From contig JAJEKV010000030.1 of the NCBI GenBank assembly GCA_021234155.1, positions 14,498,003 to 14,562,002 of the forward strand: a stretch of DNA of 64,000 nt, written 5' to 3'. The notes under the pieces are model-generated. The model was not told the origin of the DNA. It saw only the letters and a list, made by a program, of their open reading frames with translations, and did no database searches. Position 1 is the first letter of the stretch, and each line of letters opens with the position of its first letter. The DNA is from Isoetes taiwanensis (lineage: Eukaryota; Streptophyta; Lycopodiopsida; Isoetales; Isoetaceae). This document shows, piece after piece, positions 1 to 10,124 of this stretch. The position numbers were made by a program, and so were the translations under genes.

Positions 1-721
1 TTAGATTAAGTATAGTCTAAGTGGTAGAAATAATATAGTGAAAAGAAACCTTTTAGTAATTTGAGCTCAAGTTGTTCATGAACCGCACTTTTCAAGCAAA
101 AATAGAAAGCTTGAAAGAAAATGGCGTGAAATGACCACTACTTGGCCCAAAAGAAATTAGGAAATTTTGAGTAATAGTTAAGTGATTAGGGAAAGTACCT
201 TAATTAATAACCCATAGTTATAATAAAATTACTCTTAATCTATAGAAGCATCTCTACTCCTTAGAAGTTCCCAAATGGTAGCTTGAACCTCTCCTTTACC
301 CTTGTAAGGCGAATTATAAGCTAATCTCTGAAGCTGCCATAAGAGTGTGCACCAAACGAACAGTCTGCGAGATCGAGCCAAAGGAGCCGCGAATAGACAT
401 AGTCGACCATTGATAGAGGCAAGAGCTCTCGAAGAGGCCACCATCAAGGAAGCTAAGTTGTTGGGAGGACCAAACAAGTAGCTAGGGAGGTTGGAAGCTC
501 CAGCTTGCATCAGAACATCTGAAGCACTCACGGCAAGCGGCGACGAACAAAATCTTGAGGCCCTACGGCCTAGGCCAGACGACGAACTTAGTCATTCAAG
601 CTCTTTAGACGAATCGTTTCACTCTTGGAGGAGCAATGGCTTAGCATTTCAGGTCAATGATCGTAAGGCTTGTGGGAAATTGAGATTGTGGCGTCCGCTT
701 CTGGAGATGAGGAGCAAGTAG
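1..721. other. unassigned AT-rich sequence
   Basis: No gene or element can be recognised. Short open frames exist on both strands (for example 235-531 minus, 98 codons) but they overlap each other, lack family motifs and are not flanked by convincing splice or promoter signals. The stretch ends where a minisatellite begins and may be the decayed edge of a retroelement. Confidence 0.4.
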
Positions 722-947
722 CAAGAGCAACCTCGGCAGTAGGAGCAACCCCAACACCAAGAAGAGTACGTGAGTAGCAAGCAGTAAGAGCAACCTCAGC
801 ACCAGAAGAGTAGGTGAGCAGCAAGCGGGAGGAGCAATCTCGGCAATAGGAGCAATCCCGACACTAGGAAGAGTAGGTGAGCAGCAAGCAGTAGGAGCAA
901 CCTCGACAGTAGGAGCAATCCCAACACCAGGAAGAGTAGGTGATCCC
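722..947. repeat. minisatellite, ~63-bp units
   Basis: Three to four imperfect units of about 63 bp, each carrying a core like GAGCAACCTCGGCAGTAGGAG followed by an AGAAGAGTAGGTGAGCAGCAAGC-like tail. One unit (about 788-830) is internally deleted. The array ends at a GTGATCC junction. Translation gives low-complexity peptides only, so I treat it as a DNA repeat rather than a coding region. Confidence 0.75.
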
Positions 948-1053
948 CGGCAATACGAGCAACCCCAGCAGCAGGAACAGCAGCAAGGGGAGCCATCAAT
1001 GCATAAGAAAAGGAAGGAAGAGGCATAGGTAAGGGAGAAGCGAACAAAGAGGA

Positions 1054-1335
1054 GTGAAGCTAGGCGTAAGGGGAGCGTGGTTATCAGAGAACCACAGCCA
1101 GTCGAAGAGGAGGAGGATGAGCCCGAGGAGGAAAGACCACACCAACAAGAGGGGGGAGCAAGAGGCTAAAGAAGAAGAGGAGGCCGAAGAACAGACGGAG
1201 TCTATGCTTGACAACCATATCCAATGCAGTCCAAGGAGGGCAAGATCAGCGAGAAGCTATCTAAAGCTGAAGCAAGATAGTGAGTACGAGAAGAAGAAGG
1301 CAGCATGCAAGATTTATCTCCGCCGATGGATTTGA
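1054..1335 (+). other. charged low-complexity open frame, possible retroelement relic
   Basis: A 93-codon open frame rich in Arg, Lys and Glu (runs of EEEE and KRRR) sits between two tandem repeats. It resembles the linker or gag-like low-complexity parts of plant retroelements, but no catalytic or zinc-knuckle motif is visible and neighbouring frames are also open. I do not recognise a protein family. It is listed only because it is the longest reading frame in the first 2 kb and because it runs toward a tandemly duplicated segment just downstream. Confidence 0.2.
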
Positions 1336-1425
1336 CAGGGTAGCTTACCAGGGTCAAAAAGCAAGCCTCCACCACCTCGACTCAATTCTCCGAAGAAGGT
1401 CCTCCATGGGCCAAATCCCCAGCAT

Positions 1426-1509
1426 AGTAGAGCTGCTCGGCATATTTGGCATTGCCAACGGTGTACCAGTAGAGCTGCTCGGCATATCTGGCATTGCCAA
1501 CGGTCCATG
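1426..1509. repeat. 42-bp direct tandem duplication
   Basis: Two adjacent 42-bp units starting AGTAGAGCTGCTCGG (1426-1467 and 1468-1509). They are nearly identical and 42 is a multiple of three, so the duplication is frame-preserving (repeated peptide VELLGISGIANG in one frame). Confidence 0.85.
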
Positions 1510-1747
1510 CAGGAGTTCAAGATGGACTACGACTACCGAGCCACATCAACGGCAGAGTCTCGCTAGGAAGCGGCCAAAGCTGAGGAGGCCAAGATCTGCA
1601 CCATTCATGCCAAGAGGATGACCATTATGCTCAAGAACATGAACTTGGCACGGAGGATTAGAAAAGACAAAATTTAGGAATCTTTGAAGAAAATTTTAAG
1701 CTTGTACGTATATATGTTCCTAGAATTAATGGTAAGGAGGAAAAAAA

Positions 1748-2340
1748 AAAGTCAACTTGGGTCAAACTGCGCGAATGGCCTCTGCGTTTGCGAACACAGG
1801 CCCCTTCCGCGCGAAGTGACCCGAATCCCTTGATTTAGGGCAAAATTGATCCAAATTTTGTATTAAAAGATGTTAGAATGCTTAGAATTTGTCTAAAAAT
1901 GCAGTGTAGCAGTTAATTTTTGCTAAAAATGTCAAAAAGTAGCTAAGATCAGGCCACTCTGGTCACTCCGCGCCAAAGGCCTCTGCGTTCACGAACGCAG
2001 GCCCCTTCTGCGCGAAGTGACCCGAGTTACCCATGTTTGCATTTTTAGATGCCTTTTTGGTATGAAATAAGTTGCTAGTTAGTTTAGGATTGACCCAAAC
2101 AGGCATTTTAGGGTCTTATAGTTCTTAAAAAATGTTGACTTTGGTAGGGATCAGGGCACTCTGGTCACTCCGCACCAGAGGCTTCTGCGTTGAAGGACGC
2201 AGGCATCATTGGCGCGAAGTGACCCGAGTCATATGATTTTGACCTAAAATTTTGCAAAAATGCTTAGAAAAAGTTCTTAATAAACATTTTAGTCATCTGC
2301 CATGCATCCTAGTGTTTTGTAGTACCCCATTCTAGCTTTT
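1748..2340. repeat. three ~201-bp tandem repeats with an internal dyad
   Basis: Three diverged copies with a period of about 201-202 bp. Each carries a GC-rich block in the form GGTCACTCCGCGCC, then GGCCTCTGCG, then GCGCGAAGTGACCCGA. Blocks lie at about 1765-1830, 1960-2032 and 2162-2228, separated by AT-rich spacers. The outer parts of each block (GGTCACT.. and ..AGTGACC) are inverted relative to each other, so each unit could form a stem. No protein coding is seen. Confidence 0.8.
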
Positions 2341-2370
2341 TAATCCATTTGGACCTCATCTTAAAAAAAC

Positions 2371-2450
2371 TCCCACAGTAGCGGGAATCGAACCTCCCAC
2401 CCATAGGGACGAACCCCTCCAAAACCCCCCGTGCCAACTACTGAAGCGGG
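2371..2450 (-). repeat. tRNA-like sequence, SINE head or tRNA relic
   Basis: On the minus strand a B-box-like GGTTCGATTCC (2384-2394) lies about 45 nt downstream of an A-box-like AGTAGTTGG segment (about 2433-2443). This is the order and rough spacing of an internal Pol III promoter. The sequence does not fold into a clear tRNA: the acceptor and anticodon stems do not pair. A tRNA-derived SINE head is more likely than a functional tRNA. A T-rich run (from 2368 leftwards) follows the B box. Confidence 0.4.
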
Positions 2451-2455
2451 CATCG

Positions 2456-3360
2456 TTTGTGTTTAAGTTATAATTCTTAATTAGATTTAAGCTTCAACAT
2501 GTTAGATAATATTAATGGTCAGCCCTTAGAGTTAGAACCAAGATCCTTAACCTAGATAGAGACAGCATCTGCATTCATCCTAGCTTAGTTGTCGCTCTTA
2601 TCTTGCTAAGTGCCTTCTTGTCTACATACAGGTAGTATAATTAAACCTTTTTCTTGGAAACCCAGCTAGTTTCCAAGGCCTTAGAAATTGTTGTCACACG
2701 TTGGTATGATACACCAACACACGTTATAGGTGCACTGCCATCAAGTGTCTTCCGCCATGCCTTTATATCATAGATAATTATCTAGGACTTCATTCTATCT
2801 AGGTAATTTAGTCTAACACACCAAGTACATCCAGTGAATAAGTCTCCTTCTATCACCCCATAACAGTAAAAAAGTACCTTTATCAGTGCCTAGTAAAGTG
2901 TCAGATGCCAAGTGGGTCATTTGAGGTAGAGTGGATAAAGGTGTAAAAATAGGGTTTGTAGAGTAAGTAGACATAAGTAATTGTTGTTGTGGTAGTATTT
3001 GTTGCCTTGTGCACTTTAGGGTAGTCAAATAGATTAGGAGAATCTTCGTTGCAGATCCTCGAGCCTCGACAGTGGAGCCACTCAACAACATCAACGAATT
3101 GAAAGCAGAGGGCAACCTTATGGAAGAAATTTCAGCAAATCAAAGGCCAAGATGGTGTACAGGGAAGCCCGAACATAAATAATAAAGGGGAGCCTATAGG
3201 AAGGACGATTGCGACATCAAGATTAGACACAAGGGCCAAGAGGGCTATGCAACAGCCAATGGGCATCATGGCACCTATAAAATTGATCACATTAGGGGAG
3301 GAACATTTCCTAGTCAAGGATATTCTCCAAGTGCCATATTGTCTCGAGGAAGGGCCCCAC
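2456..3360. other. no gene seen; probable decayed retroelement leader
   Basis: AT-rich sequence with short overlapping open frames and no motif. It precedes the first part of gypsy A that can be aligned by eye to gypsy B and may be its 5' leader. I could not find a 5' LTR or a convincing primer-binding site in it. Confidence 0.35.
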
Positions 3361-3399
3361 ACCAATGACTAATGTCACAGCTACGCCACCAACAAGTAG

Positions 3400-4700
3400 A
3401 CGACTTCATCGACTTATGACATCAAGAGTCCTAAAGGATGAGACTGGACATACCTCCTAGGAAGGGCAATTATGGCAGATATACAGGCCATAGTAGTATC
3501 AGATTTAGACTTCAAGCAAACATGCTTTGACTAAGGAGGTATTTCAAGCCAGCAAGGGTGGACTGCTCAGGAATAGGAATATGGCGACACTGCAACAAAC
3601 TTCTTCCTCATCAGCCCCGACACTTCAGACCAGCTACATCAACCTCGGCAAGCACGTGCACCATCTCAAGATCATGATCTTCCACCTTAGAGATTGGAGG
3701 TCAAACACCATCAAGAAGCGGCATCATGGGGGACCAAATACCAGCATCATTAACTGATCACTCAAAATTATAGTCCCTGCACATGGATGCAAAATAAACT
3801 TCTCTCAGAAAAAGAAGTTGCACAGTTAGAAGTGGTAAAGCACTCGACATTGTCATCAGCCTTATAACAGCAGCATGTGGCCGCCAAGATGAAGAATCAA
3901 ATCGACAAGGTTAACACAACAATATCAATTCAGGAGTTAGAAGAATCATCCTCAAATAGGCAGATGAGTCGACATGAAAGATTCTAGAGTGTGAAGAACA
4001 TTACCTTCAAGCATTTGGGATGTGACGCCAAGACTTATGGTATCCACTACATCATCAAGTCCACTAATATGGATAACTTTAATGAAGGTAGTCAACATCA
4101 ACATTAAGGACGAGAAGAGTCGGAATATATTTGACAAAAGAAAGCAGGGCACACGAATGATTATACAACAACTCCAAGGAGACCAGATTTTTCAACAAAT
4201 TATGGATCATCGCCTTGCTACCTTAACGACTAACGACTACACCAGCTTTAAGCAAGCTAGAGGACCTATCAGATAGTTGAATATCTTAAAATTATGGGTG
4301 ATAACATCCATGATGGGATTGGGACGAAATTTCGAGTAGATTTTTGTCATTTCTTTTAGAAAGATGGACCCAAGAATGGAGCAAAGCTTCAAGGATTGGG
4401 AAAAAAAACATATGGAGTACAATAATTGTATACATTGATGATAGATATCCAATATATTGGAACCTCTTCGTGAGCTTGATCACCTCGCTAAGAAGGATTC
4501 AATAATAGGATAACCGTCGACCATGTATATATGATGAGTACTTCCACAGCATAAGGAATAATCCGACCAAATGAAGGGAAGCAATCTAATAAGTCCGGGC
4601 CAACTTCTTAGATGGCATCAATTCAAAGGTGGGACAATTTCAAGAGGGCAATAATTAAGAAAGGGGAGATCCTAGAGTATAGATTAGATCTAAAACAAGA
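3400..4700 (+). pseudogene. gypsy A gag-like region
   Basis: No intact frame. Assigned mainly because segments 3700-3830 and 4365-4502 match, in inverted orientation, segments 34340-34480 and 33636-33790 of gypsy B. For example, GATATCCAATATATTGGAACC-like sequence is followed by a GAGCTTGATCACCTCGCTAAG-like block in both. The peptide MDPRMEQSFKDWE near 4363 lies in the best conserved part. Its position upstream of protease/RT fits gag, and the many stop codons show it is not expressed as such. Confidence 0.55.
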
Positions 4701-5015
4701 ATAATTATTTAATTACATAGTTTTTATGTGTGCCCAAAGGTAAGGTCATGCTTACTTAACTTGCGGCCATAGGATTTATGTAAGTAGTTCTTTAACTTGT
4801 AACCTTGCACCTCCTAGATGGCGGACATCTTTAAGAGCAAGACTCTTAAGTCTAAATCTAGGCAGCACCAACGGAACAAGAGTCAAGTTCGACATCAACC
4901 TTAAGCGGAGCAAAGTAGAGCATCGGCACCAACTTATGTACATTGGCAACTATGACCTCATAATAGACATGCAGTATTAAAGCCGGCTAATGGCGAGTCA
5001 TCTCCGATATTTAGG

Positions 5016-5846
5016 GTGGGGCGTGGAGTTCGTCAGGGATGCCCTTTGGCGCCCTTCCTCTTCACCATTGTAGCGGAGGCCCTCTCGCAGTTGTTGACTT
5101 CCGCAGTGGAGGCTGGTGTGGTGGAGGGGCTGAGGATGGCAGATGGATCGCAGCAGATTGGGAGTCAGTATGCTGACGATTCATTCCTCTTCCTGCAGGC
5201 TGACGAGGCGAATCTGTTGAATACGAAGGAGCTGCTGGACACATTTTCCCTTGCTTCTGGCTGCCTCATGAATTGGACGAAGTGCTCGGCACTGTGGTCG
5301 GCAGCTGAGCCCATGCCGGTGGTGATGTCCCAATTCCCATGGCGAACGCAGCCGCAGGGCACCTGCTCTAGGCTTTTGGGTATTCCGTTTGGCATTGACA
5401 TCTCAGCGTTAGCGGTGTGGGAGGACATTCTGGTGGGACTGCGTCGGCATCTCAATTGGTGGAAAGGGAGGAAGTTGTCCATGGCTGGCAGGGTCACAGT
5501 GGCGAAGTCCGTCCTATGCTTGACTCATGTTTATATGGCCTCTATCATCCTGGCGCCTGAAAGTAAGGTGCAAGAAATCTCTTCTATGGTTCGTAACTTC
5601 GTGTGGGGAGGCAATGAGGAAGGGGCGGTAGTGAAGGTAGCCTGGTGGAAGTGCGTTCGCCCCAAGGCTGCGGGTGGACTCGACTTCTTTGATCTTTCGC
5701 TGCATGGCAAGGTCCTCTTGTCTAAGTTTGTTTTTGCCATTCTTGAGAACGCGCTCGAATCCCCGGGCATGGTCTTGCTTCATCAGTCGCTCTCTCACTC
5801 CATAGTTTTCCACAAGCCCGCCCGTGTCCGCTGGCGGCTCCCTTAG
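5016..5846 (+). pseudogene. LINE reverse transcriptase, C-terminal part
   Basis: A 276-codon open stretch of a plant L1-clade RT. The entry motif GRGVRQGCPLAPFLF is at about residues 2-16, and the catalytic YADDS box is at about residue 53 (5170-5184). It is followed by the thumb and a connection region with WWKGRKLSMAGRV and FVWGG motifs typical of plant LINE ORF2. The endonuclease domain and the first RT motifs are missing. The frame also extends upstream without an ATG (NGESSPIF just before it), so the first Met is not a real start. It ends at a TAG at 5844-5846 and coding similarity continues out of frame. Confidence 0.85.
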
Positions 5847-6439
5847 GCGTTGTTTGTGGATATCCCGTAGGTATGCTCATGCCTCTCCGTTTCTAAAGGG
5901 CCTCCTGCGAGCCTGGGAGCAGTCCGATCCATTGTTTGCGATTGATGCCACCAGGTGCATTGATTGGAGAGCATCGCCCGTGGTGGATCCCGCTTGGGCC
6001 ACATGCACTGTGGTTACGGTAGCCTCCGTTGATCCCGAAGTTCGTATGAGATGGGAGCAATGTGGGTTTTGACACATGGACTGGTATATGGACGGGCGGT
6101 GGCACCGCAACCGCTTTCACCACGCATTTTGGCTTCGAGGGGCGGATTGTACTATTTGGGGCGGGTGGCTAATGCTCTACCATCGCACCCTCCATGCAGG
6201 CATCGGGGCGTGTGGAAGTGTCACCCAACGTAGATCCCTCAAATTTTTGTGAAATCTGTTATGAGCTTCGGCAATTCAAGATGCCGCCTCCCTCGGACGT
6301 GTGGAGTCTTGGTGCACCGGAGATGAGTGGCGCGTTATCCGAGATGGGTGTGGAACCCAATCTCGCCTCCCAAGAAGATGGGTATTGCTTTGGGCGGATT
6401 GTGCACCGTCACGAGGGTGAACACGTGGGTTCCAGCAGG

Positions 6440-6864
6440 ATCAACCCGCGGATCAGCGACTTGTGTCCTATGTGTGGTGACTGTGTGTAGACCCTGGAAC
6501 ACTGCATGTTTCTCTGTTCAGATATCCAGCCGGCATGGCAGTGGGTTCAACGCCTCTTTCATACCTCACTCCGCAGTCAAGAGGTTCTTTTGGGGGTGTA
6601 CCCTAGCAGGTGGTCCCAGCTTCAGAGTCTGGCCTTTCATCTGTGTAAAGCCTGGTTGTTGTGGCTCATCTGGAAGCGATGACGTATGAAGGTGTTCAGG
6701 AATGCAGAGATGCAGCCTCAGGCTTTGGTACCGCAGCTGAGGTACAAGTTGTATCTATCGTATCTGGCATCCCCTCAGAAAGAGCAGGTCAAAGCAGCGG
6801 TCTGGGAAAGAACCCTCCACATTGTAGACACTCTGGGGAGATTTGTGGCATGAGTTGTAGATAG
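6440..6864 (+). pseudogene. LINE zf-RVT tail
   Basis: The C-terminal zinc-binding tail of plant LINE ORF2. CPMCGDCV, then an in-frame TAG where Glu or similar is expected, then TLEHCMFLC gives the C-x2-C...H-x4-C pattern known as zf-RVT. A Trp-rich segment (WQWVQRLF) follows, as in intact elements. Frameshifts separate it from the RT part at 5846. Position and order agree with a single truncated LINE. Confidence 0.75.
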
Positions 6865-7062
6865 GTACACATATTAGGCGGGTGCTTGGCCTGGTGTGGG
6901 CAGGAGTACCCTAATACCGCTCTTCTTGTATTTTTTCTGGATTAATATTAGTTAATGTGATCCTTCAAAAAAAACAAAATTGATTATCATAAGCAAAAGA
7001 TTATTATCCCAGCACCAAAGGGAAAGTACCTTATAATTTAAGTTAAGGAAGTAATTCCAATC

Positions 7063-7780
7063 GTGCAACGCATGTCAGTAAAGCAATTACTTAAGTGCAT
7101 CATGAGGAATGAGGTCGTACATAAGCTACAAGTCGTCGACCCCGACCATAAGAGTAAGAAGGAAGATGCCACTTCGAAACAGTTGCCTCGACCAATTTCT
7201 AAGTTAATCAAGAAGTCCCATGATATACCTTGTGATGAAGAGAGCTTTTTGCCCTATAGAGGCATAGAGCCTGAAATCACTCTTGCACCAGATACAGAGC
7301 CGGCTAACAAAGCTCTCCATAGAATGAGCACTTTCGAGCTATCAGAGCTCAAGAAGTAGTTGTGGGAGTTGATCAACTTGGGATCCTTTCAGCCAGGATG
7401 GAAGTCTAAAGATGTATATCAACCATGGGCAACTCAACAAGCAAACGACATAATGGATCAGCCCCAAGAAGCAAGATTCTTCTACAAAATCGACTTAAGG
7501 TCGAGCAATCATCAAATAAGGATGAAGGGGGAAGATAGTTATAAGACTCCTTCAGAACACGGTATGGGCACTATGACTTCACAGTAATGCCCCTGAATCT
7601 ATGGAATGCTCCACCAACTTGTATGAGTTGAGGAACGACATCTTCGAAGATTCCTTGGATGATTTCTTCATCAATTCTCTTCGACGACATCGTGATCGAC
7701 AGTAAATCAATGGAAGAGCATGCGGCCATGGAGATATTAAGACGTCGCCACTCATTGGCAAGCTTTTGAAGCATCAATTT
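7063..7780 (+). pseudogene. gypsy A protease-RT region
   Basis: RYxGIEHEI-type leader of gypsy RT is seen as RGIEPEITLAPDTEP (about 7258-7302), then RMSTFELSELKK, a TAG at 7357-7359, LWELINLG, and the RT core FFYKIDLRSSNHQIRMK (about 7480-7530). This matches the known order leader, primer grip region and motif A/B start of Ty3/gypsy RT. The frame breaks after 7587 where the VMPFGL and YxDD boxes would be expected, and only degraded traces follow. In a live element it would copy element RNA into DNA in the capsid-like particle. Confidence 0.75.
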
Positions 7781-8159
7781 GCAATGCCATCTCCATTTCA
7801 GCAAGCGAATTCGGCAAGAAGATAGAAGAAGCCATCTCCTCTAGCATAGAGTTCAAGCACATATAGGCTAGTCTTTGCAAGAGCGCAAGGACGGATAAGG
7901 AAAGAGAAACCTTCAAATATTTTAAAAAGGAAGGCAACCTTTAATATCAAAGAACAACTATGCGTACTTAAAGCATAAGGAGTAAGGAAAATCTTCAATG
8001 ACACGCATAATAGCCCTATTTCCAGCCATGCAAAATCTATAAAGGCCTACTTCAAGATTAAAAGTAGCTACTTCTAGCCGGGCATGAATAAGCATATAGT
8101 CAGGTATATCCAAGAATGACAGTCGTGTCAGCAGTCAAAGGCAGAACAACTTCGAATTC

Positions 8160-8560
8160 CAGGAGTTTTAGAACCCCAGGAGGTGTCAGACGCCAAGTGG
8201 GAAGTCATGAGCATGGTTTTTATGGTGGGCTTTCCAAGGACAACAAGGAGCTTTGACGCCTCATTGGTGGTGGTGGTAGATAAGTTATCAAAAAAGGCAC
8301 ATTGTTGCCACACCGCACCACAGCCGTGTTGTCTACATAAGAGTTTTTTTATAGGTTGCATGGAATGCACAGGGCGATCATCACCAATAGAGATCCGAAG
8401 TTCTTTAGCGACGTTTAGCAAGACTTCTTCAACACGAGCCGCACCAACTTGTGGATGAGTTTTGCTTATCATTTGCAGTCAAATGGGCAAATAGACCGCA
8501 CCAACAAAATTTTGGAGGACATGTTGAGAAACTATGTTGGAACAAGCAATCCAATTAGGC
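8160..8560 (+). pseudogene. gypsy A integrase core
   Basis: The frame at 8183-8458 reads KWEVMSMVFMVGFPRT...FDASLVVVVDKLSKKAHC. This aligns to the integrase core pattern KWE-x-SMDFI-x-GLP...D-VVVDRLSK-AHF; the first catalytic Asp is replaced (MVF for MDF). The segment after a TGA at 8456 reads FAYHLQSNGQIDRTNK-like sequence, as in the QTDGQTER region. Several stops are present, so it is inactive. Confidence 0.7.
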
Positions 8561-8849
8561 CGATTACATCCACCTGGTCGAGTTACATACAATAATACGA
8601 AGCAAAAGTCATCGAAGGTGTCTCCTCCATGATCAGTCACGGTTATCAATGCTCGACCCCAGTTATGTGGCATAATCTAGTGCCCAAGGTGGAAGTTTCT
8701 CAACGACGGCGGCAGATATGCAGTAGCTTGTGGTAGAAGTGTGAGAATATCTTCAAACAACATGAGCACATCAGAAAAGTCTAGCAGATAGACATAAAAC
8801 TCCTCGAGAGTTTGTGCTGGGAGATAAAGTTTGACTCAAGTAAAGGTCA

Positions 8850-9245
8850 AGCAAGTGAAGCTTCGCATCGGCAATTGTAGCTTGCTCCTAGGTGGGCAGG
8901 ACTCTTCAAGATTTTGGAGCGAGTAGGGAGCCAGACCTACAAGCTCGACTTGCCTGCACATCTTAAAGTCCATAGGGTCTTCCATGTGAGCCTGTTGGAA
9001 AGGCACAAACCAAACCCGAAGAAGGTTTTGGGATACTCTAACTTTGTTGGAGATGAGGGACGAACAAGTTGAAATTGTGCCTGAATTGCTTCTTGATAAG
9101 GCATTCAAGAAGACCAGGAGGTCTCAGTTCCTTCAATATTACTTGCTCGTGGAAGATGCAACGTGGGTATTGAAGCAGGATTGAGAGAAGCAATACCCGG
9201 ACTTCGTCTCCGAACTTGTCGACGTCGACTTGCCAAGTGGTTAGC
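8850..9245 (+). pseudogene. gypsy A integrase C-terminus with chromodomain-like tail
   Basis: The frame around 9060-9240 reads VPELLLDKAFKKTRRS, then QFLQYYLLVEDATW, then QYPDF. This fits the chromodomain pattern of plant gypsy chromoviruses, in which an R/K-rich start is followed by YLVKW and ATWE...YP. Upstream (about 8940-9000) the text LDLPAHLKVHRVFHVS-like is recognisable as the conserved YRLELP...HPVFHVS block. Such tails direct integration to particular chromatin. Stops are present (a TGA at 9181), so it is a relic. Confidence 0.65.
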
Positions 9246-9309
9246 TTAGTATGTTTCTTAGTTAGCCTTAGTTCTAGCATATGTATTCTAGCTAGTAGAG
9301 TGCATGTGC

Positions 9310-9730
9310 CAGAATCTTGGAACGTGTAGGCGATGATGGGATACGCCCTTAAGGGCATCCTCTAGACCAACACGCACCAAGAGGTGCGCATGACCAGTAG
9401 GGTCATATGAGAGAGGAAGTGAGGCATGGTGGGCGATGATGGGACATCTATCGGATGCTCTCTATGCCACGATGCGGGGCACGCGCACCTGACCATAGGG
9501 GGGTCATGGTGAGGTATAAGTGATCATGCGCGATGATGAGATCGTGAGACGTTCCCTAGCTTAAAACCCTCATGGGCATGAGGCACTGGGGTGTACTCGA
9601 CCACATGAATCGAGTACAAGGTAGCACTTGATCATGGGCAAGGATCATCTTAAATGGTCCTTAAGCTCAAATCCTTATGGGGCCATGTTCGAGTGCAAGG
9701 TACTAGGGTAACCTTGAGCTAGTAGTTCGG
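9310..9730 (+). repeat. degenerate repeats in gypsy A 3' non-coding region
   Basis: Three imperfect copies with a GCGATGATGGGAT core (about 9331, 9430 and 9529), spaced close to 100 bp, each followed by short inverted motifs (GGGTCAT, CATGGGCATGAGG). A small palindrome pairs GTACTCG (about 9593) with CGAGTAC (about 9609). The segment lies between the chromodomain and the LTR, where plant chromoviruses often have non-coding sequence. Confidence 0.55.
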
Positions 9731-10111
9731 CTCAAGGAGGTAATTAGGGGGGTGGTCCCCTAAAACCACAACCTTATTAACTTATATAACGTAATGTGCT
9801 ACTTGTGCAGGCCAGTGAAGGGAAGCATGGAGGAGGGAGCACATTACGAGAAGACAGGAGCCATAGATTTTAGACTTAACTATGAACTCCTAAATTTGTT
9901 GTAATAATATTATATGTGTATACTTTTATAATAATAGTTGTTATGGCTATATAATTTTGTATAACATCATATAATTTTGTATAACATATAAATATCGCCT
10001 TATAAAAGTTGGTCTTTTCAATAGAGTTAAGTTCCTATATTCTTGTTGTGAGTTTTGCAGGGCTGTTGCAGGATCGTCACCTTAGCGTAATGCTGAGGAC
10101 AGCATTATCCT

Positions 10112-10124
10112 AAGGGGGGGAGAA
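10112..10124 (+). promoter_or_regulatory. polypurine tract of gypsy A
   Basis: AAGGGGGGGAGAA lies immediately 5' of the TG that opens the LTR. This is the position and composition of the primer for plus-strand DNA synthesis. Confidence 0.85.

Larger units (their letters stand above)
4966..6978 (+). mobile_element. 5'-truncated L1-type LINE inserted in gypsy A
   Basis: A non-LTR retrotransposon lying between the gag-like and protease/RT parts of gypsy A. It starts within the RT domain, so it is 5'-truncated, as is usual for target-primed reverse transcription. It retains the C-terminal RT domain and the zinc-knuckle tail, and ends after CTTC with a short A-rich tail (6967-6978). I see no clear target-site duplication, and the 5' junction is placed only to within about 20 bp. 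Confidence 0.8.

Noticed and set aside
2690-2716. GTCACA followed by TGGTATGATAC, resembling an LTR end plus primer-binding site for gypsy A
   Set aside because: Only about 9 of 12 PBS bases match, a 3-nt gap is needed, and the sequence upstream shows no similarity to the gypsy A LTR.
5165-5813. Minus-strand frames of 60-110 codons over the LINE
   Set aside because: Antisense shadows of the LINE RT.
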